From JANYCG01 sp031386665 (GTDB taxonomy: Bacteria; Pseudomonadota; Gammaproteobacteria; Burkholderiales; Burkholderiaceae_C), in the NCBI GenBank assembly GCA_031386665.1, contig JANNCN010000047.1:1-64000 (forward strand): a DNA stretch of 64,000 nucleotides. Direction: 5' to 3'. The notes beneath the pieces were generated by a model. That model saw only the letters and a program-made list of their open reading frames with translations. It was not told where the DNA came from and ran no database searches. Positions 1 through 7,926 of the stretch are shown piece after piece. Positions within the stretch are counted from its first letter, which is position 1, and every line of letters starts with the position of its first letter. The translations under genes were made by a program, and so were the position numbers.

Positions 1-545
1 CCATCTTTGACAAAATCCAGCGCCCAATCCAGTGCCGAGTCGCCACCGCCCAAAATCACGACATCTTGTTTGGCAAAGGCCGCGCGGTTGCTGACTTTGT
101 AAAAAACTTGCTGGGCCGGGCATGCTGCTGCGAACTTGTCAATACCTTCCAGGTTCAGCAAGCGCGGCTGAAACGCGCCCATGCCCGCGGCAATGAAGAT
201 GGTTTTGGTCAAAAACCGCGTGCCGACAGAGGTTTCGAGCAAAAAGCGGCCGTCCGTTTGCTTGGCAATTGTGCTTACCTCTTGCGAGTAGTGAAATGTG
301 GCACCAAAGGGCTCAATCTGCTTCATCAGGTTGTCGGTCAGCTCTTTGCCAGTGCAAACCGGTATGGCCGGAATGTCGTAAATGGGTTTGTCAGGGTACA
401 GCTCGATGCACTGACCGCCGGGGTAGGGCAGCAGGTCGATCACGTGCGCTTTGATTTCAAGCAGGCCCAACTCAAACACCTGAAACAGGCCGACCGGCCC
501 AGCTCCGACAATGACCGCGTCGGTTTCAAACGATTCAATGCTCAT
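1..545 (-). CDS. Ferredoxin-NADP reductase, TrxB-like (partial, C-terminus outside window)
   Basis: The minus-strand frame opens with ATG at 545-543 and runs off the left edge after about 181 codons. Near the N-terminus it has a dinucleotide-binding motif GAGPVG (residues 15-20), then PGGQC, and a second nucleotide-binding motif GGGDSA near residue 170. This two-Rossmann layout fits the thioredoxin-reductase-like ferredoxin/flavodoxin-NADP reductases, which pass electrons from NADPH to ferredoxin. It follows fdxA by 44 bp on the same strand, so the two may be co-transcribed and function as a redox pair. A plain thioredoxin reductase is less likely because no CxxC disulfide motif is seen in the visible part; the C-terminal part cannot be judged. 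Confidence 0.85.
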   Translation of the reverse strand, partial: MSIESFETDAVIVGAGPVGLFQVFELGLLEIKAHVIDLLPYPGGQCIELYPDKPIYDIPAIPVCTGKELTDNLMKQIEPFGATFHYSQEVSTIAKQTDGRFLLETSVGTRFLTKTIFIAAGMGAFQPRLLNLEGIDKFAAACPAQQVFYKVSNRAAFAKQDVVILGGGDSALDWALDFVKD

Positions 546-589
546 GTTGATTCTGTGGCTCAGGTGTTACTTGGAGGAGTGTCAGAATT

Positions 590-919
590 TCAGCGCTCAA
601 GCAGTGGCAATTTGCCAGTTTTGTCCTTCCAATCGTCTGCATCGATTGGCGGGATTTTGCGCTTGGTGATGCTTTTCCAGCCCGACAGACGCGCCAGCTC
701 GGCGTTGAGTTTGGTCATGTGCAATTGGTCGGCAGGCACATCTTCTTCGGCATAAATGGCGTTCACGGGGCATTCAGGAATGCAAACGGCGCAGTCAATG
801 CATTCGTCCGGGTCGATGGTCAAAAAGTTGGGGCCCTCGCGAAAGCAGTCAACCGGGCAAACGTCGACGCAGTCGGTGTACTTGCATTTGATACAGGCTT
901 CAGTGACGGTGTGGGTCAT
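590..919 (-). CDS. fdxA: Ferredoxin FdxA, 7Fe type
   Basis: This 109-residue protein has the two cysteine clusters of bacterial seven-iron ferredoxins. The first is C9-x2-C-x4-C-x3-CP (EACIKCKYTDCVDVCPVDCF), the second CIDCAVCIPECP. The family binds one [3Fe-4S] and one [4Fe-4S] cluster and carries electrons in the cytoplasm. The acidic tail after residue 55 is normal for FdxA, and the length matches the family (about 107-112). It lies between the cys operon and the ferredoxin-NADP reductase on the same strand. A role as electron donor to the CysI sulfite reductase is inferred from this position and from the absence of a cysJ gene nearby. Confidence 0.93.
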   Translation of the reverse strand: MTHTVTEACIKCKYTDCVDVCPVDCFREGPNFLTIDPDECIDCAVCIPECPVNAIYAEEDVPADQLHMTKLNAELARLSGWKSITKRKIPPIDADDWKDKTGKLPLLER

Positions 920-1039
920 TTTGATTTTTGAGGCTGAAAAGGTGAGGGACGTCGCAGATTTTATGGGCTTTTTAAAGCCCTCTGATAAAACCCCTCCTTC
1001 GACATTTCCAGCGATCTTTTCGGTGACAGTTTCGGCGGG

Positions 1040-2484
1040 TCAATTCACCAAAACAGCGCCCGATGTTTTGTGCGATGCCGTGTCCACCAAAACTATGGCG
1101 CCCAGCACCCGCGAACGAGCGTAGGGCAGGGTGGCAACGGCCTCTTGCAGGCTCAGTTCCACGTGGCCAATGTCGTTAGGCCCCAGGGCCGTGGCGGCTT
1201 CCTCTGCCAAAGTGTTGACATTGAGCTTGTGAACGATGCGTTTGACCTTGGCCTTCACCCAGCGGTGACCATGCAGCGCCCAGTACACGCGCCCTGCAAT
1301 GAGCGGCTCGTCGTCCATCCATGCGACCGTGGTGGTCAACTCGCGGCCAATATTGAAGCGGCTGGCAACGCCACCAGCGTCTGGCTGCGGCTCAAGACCA
1401 TCGGCGGAAGCAGGCCCAAGTGATTTTTCAGCGGCTTTGGCATCGCCGTGTGCCAGCAACCAGTCACCGCGCGACACATCCACCTCGCGGTCCAGCACCA
1501 AGCCTGCGCTGTGGCCCGCCACCACGTTGCCAGGCACGCGAACATGGTTCAAAACCTGCGCAACCGTGGCAGTACGGCCACTGGGCATCACCGACACGCA
1601 GTCGCCCGCTTTGACCATGCCTGTAGCAACCCGGCCCCAAAAAATGCGCCGCCCCTGGCTGGTGTCGCTACTGGATGAAAACTTTTCAACCCATTGAACC
1701 GGGAATGAAAACGGCACGGCCATTTCGGCGGCAGTTGCAGGGAGAAGCTCCAGAATTTGCAGCAGACTTGGGCCTTGGTAGCCGCACCAGGCGCCGTCTG
1801 CAGAGGCGGCCGCTGGCGCGCCTTGGGCGTTACCTACAGAATGGCGATCCACCACGTTCCAGCCCTTCAGTGCTGAAATAGGAACGATGGCGTTGACCGT
1901 AATTTGCCCAGCCTTGGCAAACGCTGTCAGCGCTTTGCTGATGTTTTGAAACGCCAGGGCCGCGTTGGCCACAGCGTCAAGTTTGTTCACCGCAAACACC
2001 ATGCTGGGCACGCGCAGCAAATTGCCCAAAAGGGCGTGCCTGCGGGTTTGCACCAGCAGTTCAAGATTCGGGTTTTGCCAGTCGAGTTTGGTGGCATCGA
2101 CCAGCACCACGGCCGCGTCAGCGCTGGACACTGCAGTCACCATGTTGCGGGTGTACTGCTCGTGCCCCGGCGCGTCGCCAATGATGAACTTGCGCGACTC
2201 GGTGGCAAAGTAGCGGTAGGCCACGTCAATCGTGATGCCCTGCTCGCGTTCAGCCGACAACCCGTCTGTCAACAAAGCCAAATCAGTCTCGCCCTGGCGC
2301 TGCACCCCCGCCAAATGGTCCTGCAATACCGCCTTGCTGTCCACCAAAAGCCGCCCAATCAACGTGCTCAGCCATCGTCCACCGACCCGCAAGTGATGAA
2401 TTTCAGCGCGGACTGGGTGTCAATTTGAACAGCAGTGACCGCAGTCGCGGTACCAAAAGGTGGTGAGGTTACAGCATTTGTCAT
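1040..2484 (-). pseudogene. cysN: Sulfate adenylyltransferase subunit 1 (CysN), frameshifted in Walker A
   Basis: The natural start is ATG at 2484-2482, giving MTNAVTSPPFGTATAV and then a conserved FITCGSVDDG. Immediately after the DG the frame meets TGA (2370-2368). The downstream frame resumes with STLIGRLL and is complete to 1040. The expected GKST of the P-loop needs GGC-AAG-AGC-ACG, but the sequence reads GGC-TG-AGC-ACG, so one base is missing and the lysine codon is destroyed. The rest looks normal: EREQGITIDVAYRYF (switch), DAPGHEQYTRNM (G3) and NKLD (G4), then elongation-factor-like beta-barrel domains. CysN is the GTPase partner of CysD in ATP sulfurylase. Either the gene is inactive or the assembly carries an indel here. 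A start at TTG 2392 would restore the frame but would lose the P-loop. Confidence 0.82.
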
Positions 2485-2570
2485 AGTCAAATCTCTCAAT
2501 TTATAGGCCTGTCTTCATGGCCCCATTTCAGAAACACCGTGGAACCGGCTCTGCCGGGCCACTGGTGTTG

Positions 2571-2677
2571 CCCCCTGCAAGGGGGAAAGCGTCTACACGA
2601 AGTGAGAAAGCCGGGGGGTGAGCCAAAGTCCTCAGGGGGAAAGCGTCTACACGAAGTGAGAAAGCCGGGGGGTGAGC
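2571..2677. repeat. Tandem 43-bp direct repeat with GC hairpin between cysD and cysN
   Basis: Two identical 43-bp units lie at 2581-2623 and 2635-2677, 54 bp apart start to start. Each begins GGGGGAAAGCGTCTACACG and ends GGGGGGTGAGC. The first is preceded by CCCCC (2571-2575), which can pair with GGGGG (2581-2585) across a 5-nt loop. The block fills most of the 202-bp gap between cysN and cysD, genes that are usually close together. No convincing ORF is present. It looks like a small extragenic repeat inserted into the operon and then duplicated. Confidence 0.8.
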
Positions 2678-2686
2678 GAAAGTGTT

Positions 2687-3649
2687 TTAGAAATACCCAT
2701 CCTTTTTGCGCTTCTCCATAGAAGCCTCGGACGTTTTGTCATCCATGCGGGTGGCACCGCGCTCGCTCACATCCGCTGACAGCGTTTCAATCACGATGTC
2801 GGCAGCCGAACTGGCCAGGCTCGGCACGGGGCAAGTGCAGGTGATGTCACCCACGGTTCTGAAGCGCACGTCGCGCATTTCAGCGGTTTCGCCGGCTTTC
2901 AGGGGGGTGAGCGGCGTGACTGGCACCAACAGGCCTTTGCGCTCCACCACTTCGCGCTGGTGCGAGTAGTAAAGCGACGGCAGGGCAATCTGCTCGCGGT
3001 CGATGTACTGCCAAACGTCCAGTTCAGTCCAGTTAGAGATCGGAAACACGCGGAAGTGCTCACCTTGCTGCAGGCGGGTGTTGAACAGCGTCCACAACTC
3101 GGGGCGCTGGTCTTTGGGTTGCCATTGGCCAAAGCTGTCCCGGTGGCTGAAGATGCGTTCCTTGGCGCGGGCTTTTTCTTCATCGCGACGGGCGCCGCCA
3201 ATCAGCGCGTCAAAGCGAAATTCTTCAATCGACTCCAACAGCGTGACCGACTGGTGCACATTGCGCGACTCGCCCGGGTGGGCCAAGCGCACCGTGCCGC
3301 GTTGCATGGAATCCTCAACGTTGCGCACAATCAGCTTGGCTCCGAGTTCTTTGGCGCGCGAATCCCGAAAATCGGTCACTTCAACAAAATTGTGGCCCGT
3401 GTCGATCATCAGCAAGGGGTAAGGAATATTGTTGGCTCCAAAGGCTTTTTCAGCGCATTTCAGCAGCACCAGAGAGTCTTTGCCGCCCGAAAACAGCAAG
3501 GCAGGGCGCTCAAACGACGCCGCCACTTCGCGCAGGATGAAGATGGTTTCTTCTTCCAGTGCGTTCAGGTGCAGGTTGCTTAAAGTTGCCAAAGCCGGGT
3601 TGGCGGACGCGGCCGGGTGCAGCAGTTCAGTTTTCAAGCGGGCATTCAT
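2687..3649 (-). CDS. cysD: Sulfate adenylyltransferase subunit 2 (CysD)
   Basis: CysD activates sulfate with ATP to adenosine 5'-phosphosulfate and pyrophosphate, driven by the GTPase CysN. From ATG 3649 the protein has 320 residues, close to the family norm (about 300-320). The PP-loop ATP-pyrophosphatase signature SGGKDS is at residues 54-59. A conserved IGGARRDEEKARAKER segment and a C-terminal VRFRTVGDITCTCPV segment also match. The start overlaps the cysH stop (ATGA), so ATG 3649 is preferred to an upstream codon at 3718 that would extend into cysH. Its partner cysN is frameshifted, which makes the function of the pair in this strain uncertain. Confidence 0.95.
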   Translation of the reverse strand: MNARLKTELLHPAASANPALATLSNLHLNALEEETIFILREVAASFERPALLFSGGKDSLVLLKCAEKAFGANNIPYPLLMIDTGHNFVEVTDFRDSRAKELGAKLIVRNVEDSMQRGTVRLAHPGESRNVHQSVTLLESIEEFRFDALIGGARRDEEKARAKERIFSHRDSFGQWQPKDQRPELWTLFNTRLQQGEHFRVFPISNWTELDVWQYIDREQIALPSLYYSHQREVVERKGLLVPVTPLTPLKAGETAEMRDVRFRTVGDITCTCPVPSLASSAADIVIETLSADVSERGATRMDDKTSEASMEKRKKDGYF

Positions 3650-4536
3650 GCAATGGCTTTCTCGGGTAATTTTGACGAATTCGATGGCAAAGTAGCCTGT
3701 GCAGTATGCAGTCCACACTCTTTGGCCGCCTCATCCTCCCACCACCAGCGGCCTGACCTGAAGTCTTCGCCCAAGCTGATGGCCCGGGTGCAAGGCGCAC
3801 AACCGATGCTCGGAAAGAACTGGTCGTGCAAGGGGTTGTAAGCCACTTGGTTGATGTCAATGTAATGCCAAACGTCGCCCCAGGTCCAGTCGGCCAGCGG
3901 ATTGAGTTTGACGCGCCCGGTGGCGGTGAAGTCGCTGGAATCTATCAAAGGAACGTCGGCCCGTGCACCCGACTGTTCGCGCCGCAGCCCGGTGATCCAG
4001 GCCTTTTTGCCTGCCAAAGCGCGCTCCAGGGGCTCCATTTTGCGAATTCCGCAGCAAGCTTTGCGCAGCTCAATGCTTTTGTACATGGCGTCTTTGCCTT
4101 CCCGCGCAACAAACTGAATGGTTTGCTCAGCCACCGGTTTGTAGACGGTGACGGGTGCGCGTGACGTGGCTTGCAGGGTTTCAAGCACCTGCAAGGTTTC
4201 AGCGTGCAGCATGCCAGTTTCCAGCACAAAAATGCCGATATCGAGCGCCAGGCTGTTGATCAAATGGCTGACCACCATGTCTTCTGCGCCCAGGCTGGAC
4301 GCTTGGGTGATCCGGCTGGCACCAGTTACCGAGTCCGTCGCGTAATCGAGTGCCGCTTGTTGCAAAAGGCCTTGGGTTTGGGCCAGCTTGGCAGCGAAAT
4401 TGCTAGAGGCGCGTGCGTTTTGCGCAATGGCTGAATTCGCAGTTGATGCTGGCGACACCGCGCGACCCGGCAACGCCGAAACTGCAGTGGGAAGCGACGA
4501 AACCAAAGAGGCCGAAGATGAGTCGTTTTGCATCAT
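3646..4536 (-). CDS. cysH: Assimilatory adenylyl-sulfate (APS) reductase CysH, iron-sulfur type
   Basis: The 296-residue protein belongs to the CysH PAPS/APS reductase family, which reduces activated sulfate to sulfite using thioredoxin. Residues 161-162 (CC in KACCGIRK) and C246/C249 (GCAPC) form the four-cysteine set that binds a [4Fe-4S] cluster in APS-using members; PAPS-only enzymes such as that of E. coli lack them. No APS kinase (cysC) is seen in the operon, consistent with direct APS reduction. The first 50 residues are Ser/Ala-rich and poorly conserved, so the true start could lie further in. Both ends overlap neighbours by ATGA (DUF934 upstream, cysD downstream), indicating translational coupling. 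Confidence 0.93.
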   Translation of the reverse strand: MMQNDSSSASLVSSLPTAVSALPGRAVSPASTANSAIAQNARASSNFAAKLAQTQGLLQQAALDYATDSVTGASRITQASSLGAEDMVVSHLINSLALDIGIFVLETGMLHAETLQVLETLQATSRAPVTVYKPVAEQTIQFVAREGKDAMYKSIELRKACCGIRKMEPLERALAGKKAWITGLRREQSGARADVPLIDSSDFTATGRVKLNPLADWTWGDVWHYIDINQVAYNPLHDQFFPSIGCAPCTRAISLGEDFRSGRWWWEDEAAKECGLHTAQATLPSNSSKLPEKAIA

Positions 4537-4970
4537 GCCGCCACCGCAAACAAGGGCTGGGTGGTCACCGCATCGCCTTGGTAAAAGGCGTTGAATCGGT
4601 CGAACTGCGCTTGGGCAAACGCCAAGTTCTGGTCTTCGCGCAACACCGCCGCGTCAAACCCGGCGCGCTGCATTTGCACCAGTTGGTCGACCAGCACATC
4701 GCCATTGGCACGAATTTCGCCGTTGAACTTCATGCGCCTGCGCAGCAAAAAAGCCTGGCTGTAGGCACGGCCATCGGTGAATTTGGGGAAATGCAGATCC
4801 ACGCGGGAAACGCCGTCCAGAGCCAGTTCCAAGGGGTTGATATCACCGGTGATATCAAGTGTCTTACCAATGCCGTCACAAACGTCTGACATGCCGTTTT
4901 CATGATCATTTAGGCCTCTAGCTCCCGAATCTATTGCTTCATTAGCTAATAATTTAATAGTAATTTTCAT
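4533..4970 (-). CDS. DUF934 protein of the sulfate-reduction operon, N-terminus altered by a repeat
   Basis: The conserved part VDLHFPKFTDGRAYSQAFLL identifies the DUF934 family, found between cysI and cysH in many proteobacteria; its biochemical role is not established. The stop overlaps the cysH start (ATGA). The frame can start at ATG 4970, 2 nt after the cysI stop (145 aa), or at ATG 4892 (119 aa). The first 26 codons of the long form are encoded by the CTCTAG-core repeat at 4909-4963 and its flanking duplication, so they are probably not ancestral. The short form starts about 10 residues before the first conserved position and fits the usual family length better. Neither start has a strong Shine-Dalgarno sequence. 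Confidence 0.85.
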   Translation of the reverse strand: MKITIKLLANEAIDSGARGLNDHENGMSDVCDGIGKTLDITGDINPLELALDGVSRVDLHFPKFTDGRAYSQAFLLRRRMKFNGEIRANGDVLVDQLVQMQRAGFDAAVLREDQNLAFAQAQFDRFNAFYQGDAVTTQPLFAVAA

Positions 4971-4975
4971 GATCA
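4837..4975 (-). repeat. Composite repeat copy 1 (palindrome plus CTCTAG core) at cysI/DUF934 junction
   Basis: The core AGGCCTCTAGCTCCCGAAT starts at 4912 and ends in an AT-rich TTAGCTAATAATTTAATAG. A perfect 12-bp direct repeat TTTTCATGATCA flanks it at 4897-4908 and 4964-4975, so the unit 4909-4975 has a 67-bp period. A perfect 22-bp palindrome (4837-4858, arms TTGATATCACC) lies 53 bp to the left, the same relative place as the hairpins in the other copies. Here, however, it codes for conserved DUF934 residues, so it may be coincidental. This is the only copy read as protein. Confidence 0.75.
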
Positions 4976-6802
4976 GGCATTCTCTGCTTCAGTGACTTTT
5001 TCGTCATGCGCAGGGCGCACTGTGCTCACACGAGCGGCGTTGGCCGCGACTTTGAAGGGCTCGGCACCCACGCGGCGCAAGGTAGCAATGAAAGTCTCGG
5101 CCTGCGCTGCGCTGGTGCCATTGGGCACTGCGCGTTCGCGCCGGTAGGTGTCCAAAATCGCCTCAATCACGTCGCTTACCTCTTCTGCCGCAAACGACGG
5201 GCCGACCACTTTGCCAGCCACTGGCGCGCCGCTCAAAGTCGAGCCGTCAGAGCCGCCCAGCGACACCTGGTACCACTCTTTGCCGTCTTTATCAACGCCC
5301 AAAATGCCAATGTGCCCGCTGTGGTGGTGGCCGCAAGAGTTGATGCAACCGCTGATGTGCAGGTCAATCTCGCCCAGGTCATGCAGCTCGTCCATGTCTT
5401 GAAAACGCTCGGTAATCGCCTGCGCAATCGGCAATGAGCGGGCGTTGGCCAATGAGCAAAAGTCGCCGCCAGGGCAGGCAATCATGTCGGTCAGCAGGCG
5501 GATATTGGGTCTGGCAAAGCCCAGCTTGCGGGCAGCACGCCACAGCTCGGGCAGTTGGTCGCAGCGCACCCATGGCAGCACCAGGTTTTGGTCGTGGGTC
5601 ACGCGCACTTCACCGGCGGAGAACTCATCGGCCAAGGCAGCGGCACCCTCCATTTGGCCAGGTGTGGCGTCGCCCGGCGCGTAGCCCAGGCGTTTGAAGG
5701 AGAGCGTCACGGCGCGCAAATCGGGGTTTTTGTGCGGAGCGACGTTTTGTGTCAACCAGCGGCCAAATTCGACGTCGTCTTCAGCGGCGGCACGCAAGAT
5801 GTTGGCAATTTTCAGTTCGCCATCTTTGCGGTTGCAGGTTAATTTTGGGGGCACGAATGAGGCGCTCACCCGATCCAGCTCGGCTTGCGTGATGGTGTGC
5901 GGCGCGCCGTCTTGCGTCACGATTTGCTGGTATTCGGCCTCAACCTCATTAGTAAAGCGCGCGCCCTCGGCCTTCACCAAAATCTTGATACGGGCTTTGT
6001 AAATGTTGTCGCGCCGACCCCAGCGGTTGTACACGCGCACCACGGCCTCCAAATAATTGAGAATTTGGTTCCAAGGCAAAAAGTCGCGAATTTGCGTGCC
6101 AATGATGGGCGTGCGGCCCATGCCACCGCCCACCAGCACCCGAAAACCCAGCTCTTGTGCTTCGTTTTTGATGACATGCAAACCGACGTCGTGCCAGTAG
6201 GTGGCGGCGCGGTCTTCCGAGGCGCCGGTGATGGCAATTTTGAATTTGCGCGGCAAAAAGGCGAATTCGGGGTGCAGCGTGCTCCATTGGCGCATGATTT
6301 CGGCAAATGGGCGCGGGTCTGCCACTTCGTCAATGGCAATGCCTGCGCGTTCGTCGCTGGTGATGTTGCGTATGCAGTTGCCGCTGGTTTGAATGCCGTG
6401 CATATTGACGCTGGCCAGCAAATCCATCACGTCGGCGCTTTTGTCCAGCGGGATCCAGTTGTACTGCACGTTTTGGCGGGTGGTGAAGTGGCCCACGCCG
6501 CTGGCCAGCGATTGCAAGTTGCTCAAACCGGGGTTGGCGTTGTCAATGTTGTTGGCGTCTTTTTTGTCAAAATCCCGGGCAATTTGGGCCAACACCCGCA
6601 ATTGCGCGCTGGACAATTCGCCATAGGGCACGGCCACGCGCAGCATGGGTGCAAAGCGCTGCAAATACCAGCCGTTTTGCAGGCGCAGCGGTTTGAATTC
6701 TTCGTCGCCCAAGGTGCCACCCAAGTTGCGTTCCAGCTGGTCGCGGTACTGCGCGGCCCGGCTTTTAACAAACTGGCGGTCAAATTCTGTGTATTGGTAC
6801 AT
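4973..6802 (-). CDS. cysI: Sulfite reductase hemoprotein (CysI)
   Basis: CysI reduces sulfite to sulfide with siroheme and a [4Fe-4S] cluster. The 609-residue protein shows the two ferredoxin-like half-domains and the siroheme/cluster cysteines C443 and C449 (CPGGDFC) and C486 and C490 (CINSCGHH). An earlier conserved block, HFTTRQNVQYNW, lies near residue 105. ATG 6802 gives MYQYTEFDRQFV, a normal start for this family in Burkholderiales. No CysJ flavoprotein is adjacent; ferredoxin and ferredoxin-NADP reductase lie just beyond the operon, so a ferredoxin-type electron supply is likely. It is second in a minus-strand operon, 54 bp after the exporter gene, with DUF934 starting 2 nt after its stop. 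Confidence 0.96.
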   Translation of the reverse strand: MYQYTEFDRQFVKSRAAQYRDQLERNLGGTLGDEEFKPLRLQNGWYLQRFAPMLRVAVPYGELSSAQLRVLAQIARDFDKKDANNIDNANPGLSNLQSLASGVGHFTTRQNVQYNWIPLDKSADVMDLLASVNMHGIQTSGNCIRNITSDERAGIAIDEVADPRPFAEIMRQWSTLHPEFAFLPRKFKIAITGASEDRAATYWHDVGLHVIKNEAQELGFRVLVGGGMGRTPIIGTQIRDFLPWNQILNYLEAVVRVYNRWGRRDNIYKARIKILVKAEGARFTNEVEAEYQQIVTQDGAPHTITQAELDRVSASFVPPKLTCNRKDGELKIANILRAAAEDDVEFGRWLTQNVAPHKNPDLRAVTLSFKRLGYAPGDATPGQMEGAAALADEFSAGEVRVTHDQNLVLPWVRCDQLPELWRAARKLGFARPNIRLLTDMIACPGGDFCSLANARSLPIAQAITERFQDMDELHDLGEIDLHISGCINSCGHHHSGHIGILGVDKDGKEWYQVSLGGSDGSTLSGAPVAGKVVGPSFAAEEVSDVIEAILDTYRRERAVPNGTSAAQAETFIATLRRVGAEPFKVAANAARVSTVRPAHDEKVTEAENA

Positions 6803-6856
6803 GTCTTGTCAGGATTTTCAAAAAAATGAGAGCTCGGACTAAGGGAGCGCAATCTG

Positions 6857-7648
6857 TCAGAGGGCGATGAGTTTAAGACCCGCGTAAGCCAGCAGCACCG
6901 ACAACAGCGCACGAATCACCCGCTCTGGCGTGCGTGCCATCAGGTGCGAGCCGATCCAGATGCCGGGCAGCGAACCGGCCAGAAGCTTGGCCAACAGTGG
7001 CCAATCGACCGACCCCATCGAAGCATGGCCCATGCCCGCCACCAGCGTCAGCGGCACAGCGTAGGCAATGTCAGCGCCAACAATGCGGGACAGCGGCAGG
7101 CGCGGGTACAAAATCATCAAAACTGTCACGCCAATGGCACCTGCGCCGACCGATGTCAGGGTGACCAAAGTGCCAATCAACGCGCCAAACAGCAGTGGCA
7201 GGCTCCAGTGGCGCGGTGTGGCGGCCTGAATCTCTTGGCCGGCCACAATACTTGCCGGGGCGGTTTTGCCGCGAATTGCCTTGTACAAGGTGGCAGCCGC
7301 CGTCAGCAGCAGCGCAGCGCCCAAGGTGCTGGTCATGATGCCTTGTACTTGCGGGTCAGCTGGCCCCAAAGTGTGCAAAACGTACAAGGTGATAAGCGCC
7401 GCCGGAATGCTGCCCGCTGACAAATGCAGCACCACGCGCCAGTCAATGCGTTTGGCGCGGGCCAATTTGACGGTGCCACCCATTTTGGTAAACGCCGCAA
7501 ACAGCAGGTCGGTGCCCACTGCCAGATAGGGTTTAACGCCAAAGAAAAATATCAAAATAGGCGTCATGAGCGAGCCGCCGCCCACGCCCGTCAGGCCCAC
7601 CACGAGCCCTACAAAAAATCCTGCGAAGACAAATGCCAAGTCATACAT
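6857..7648 (-). CDS. TauE/SafE-family membrane permease (probable sulfite/sulfonate exporter)
   Basis: The 263-residue protein has about eight hydrophobic segments and the family signature VGLTGVGGGSLMTPIL near residues 16-31, repeated in degenerate form in the second half (TLTSVGAGAIGVTVLMIL near 155-172). TauE/SafE proteins export anions such as sulfite, sulfonates or sulfoacetate. Being the first gene of the cys operon, it most likely protects the cell from excess sulfite or moves a sulfur anion; direction and substrate are inferred from position only. ATG 7648 is chosen because it begins just before the first membrane segment; an upstream start at 7684 would add 12 polar residues. Confidence 0.88.
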   Translation of the reverse strand: MYDLAFVFAGFFVGLVVGLTGVGGGSLMTPILIFFFGVKPYLAVGTDLLFAAFTKMGGTVKLARAKRIDWRVVLHLSAGSIPAALITLYVLHTLGPADPQVQGIMTSTLGAALLLTAAATLYKAIRGKTAPASIVAGQEIQAATPRHWSLPLLFGALIGTLVTLTSVGAGAIGVTVLMILYPRLPLSRIVGADIAYAVPLTLVAGMGHASMGSVDWPLLAKLLAGSLPGIWIGSHLMARTPERVIRALLSVLLAYAGLKLIAL

Positions 7649-7782
7649 AAGCTGCGAGTTTGCCGGGTTCGGCTTATGTCGCAAACTACATTTTTATGAT
7701 TTTGTTATGCGAATTGGTAATATTGAATGGCGAGGTGGGCGAATTCGATGGCAAGTCATTTGCCTAAAAATATTCAAAAATA
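7649..7782 (-). promoter_or_regulatory. Upstream region of the cys operon, probable promoter
   Basis: This stretch precedes the first gene of the minus-strand cys operon. It contains an AT-rich tract at about 7690-7735, in contrast with the GC-richer genes. Promoter-like hexamers and sites for a CysB-type LysR regulator are plausible here, since a CysB homologue is encoded at 46.1-47.1 kb, but I cannot assign a specific box. Confidence 0.35.
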
Positions 7783-7884
7783 GTAGCAAACTATTGAATA
7801 AATAAGAGAGCTAGAGCCACAAAACACTCATAAAATCAGTAAAAACGGGGTTTTATGAAAAAAAAGAACCTGCAGGTTCTTTTT
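7783..7884 (-). repeat. Composite repeat copy 2 (CTCTAG core plus PstI-centred hairpin)
   Basis: Read on the minus strand, a perfect 24-bp palindrome (7861-7884, centre AACCTGCAGGTT with A/T flanks) is followed 42 bp later by GGCTCTAGCTCTC (7817 to 7805) and then TTCAATAGTTTGCTA (7797-7783). The order and spacing match copies at 34.5, 54.7 and 60.6 kb. The copy fills most of the gap between nadA and the cys operon promoter. Confidence 0.85.
7861..7884 (-). terminator. Palindromic hairpin, probable terminator after nadA
   Basis: A 12-bp perfect inverted repeat with a 3' U-tract in both directions begins 43 nt after the nadA stop. The GC content of the stem is low (centre GAACCTGCAGGTTC), so termination may be weak. 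It is part of the composite repeat described at 7783-7884. Confidence 0.5.
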
Positions 7885-7926
7885 CTTAAAAACTCCCCTG
7901 TTTTGGCTTAACCGTCTCAAACCCGC

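Noticed and set aside
2392..2484. TTG 2392 as the true cysN start, avoiding a frameshift
   Set aside because: It would remove the P-loop, while the upstream frame from ATG 2484 encodes the conserved FITCGSVDDG that belongs directly before GKST.
2571..2677. Tandem repeat as a CRISPR array
   Set aside because: Only two units, with an 11-bp spacer; no cas genes in the window.
5885..6829. 314-codon plus-strand open frame over cysI
   Set aside because: Shadow frame opposite a strongly conserved sulfite reductase; composition (His/Val/Gln-rich) is typical of antisense GC-biased frames.
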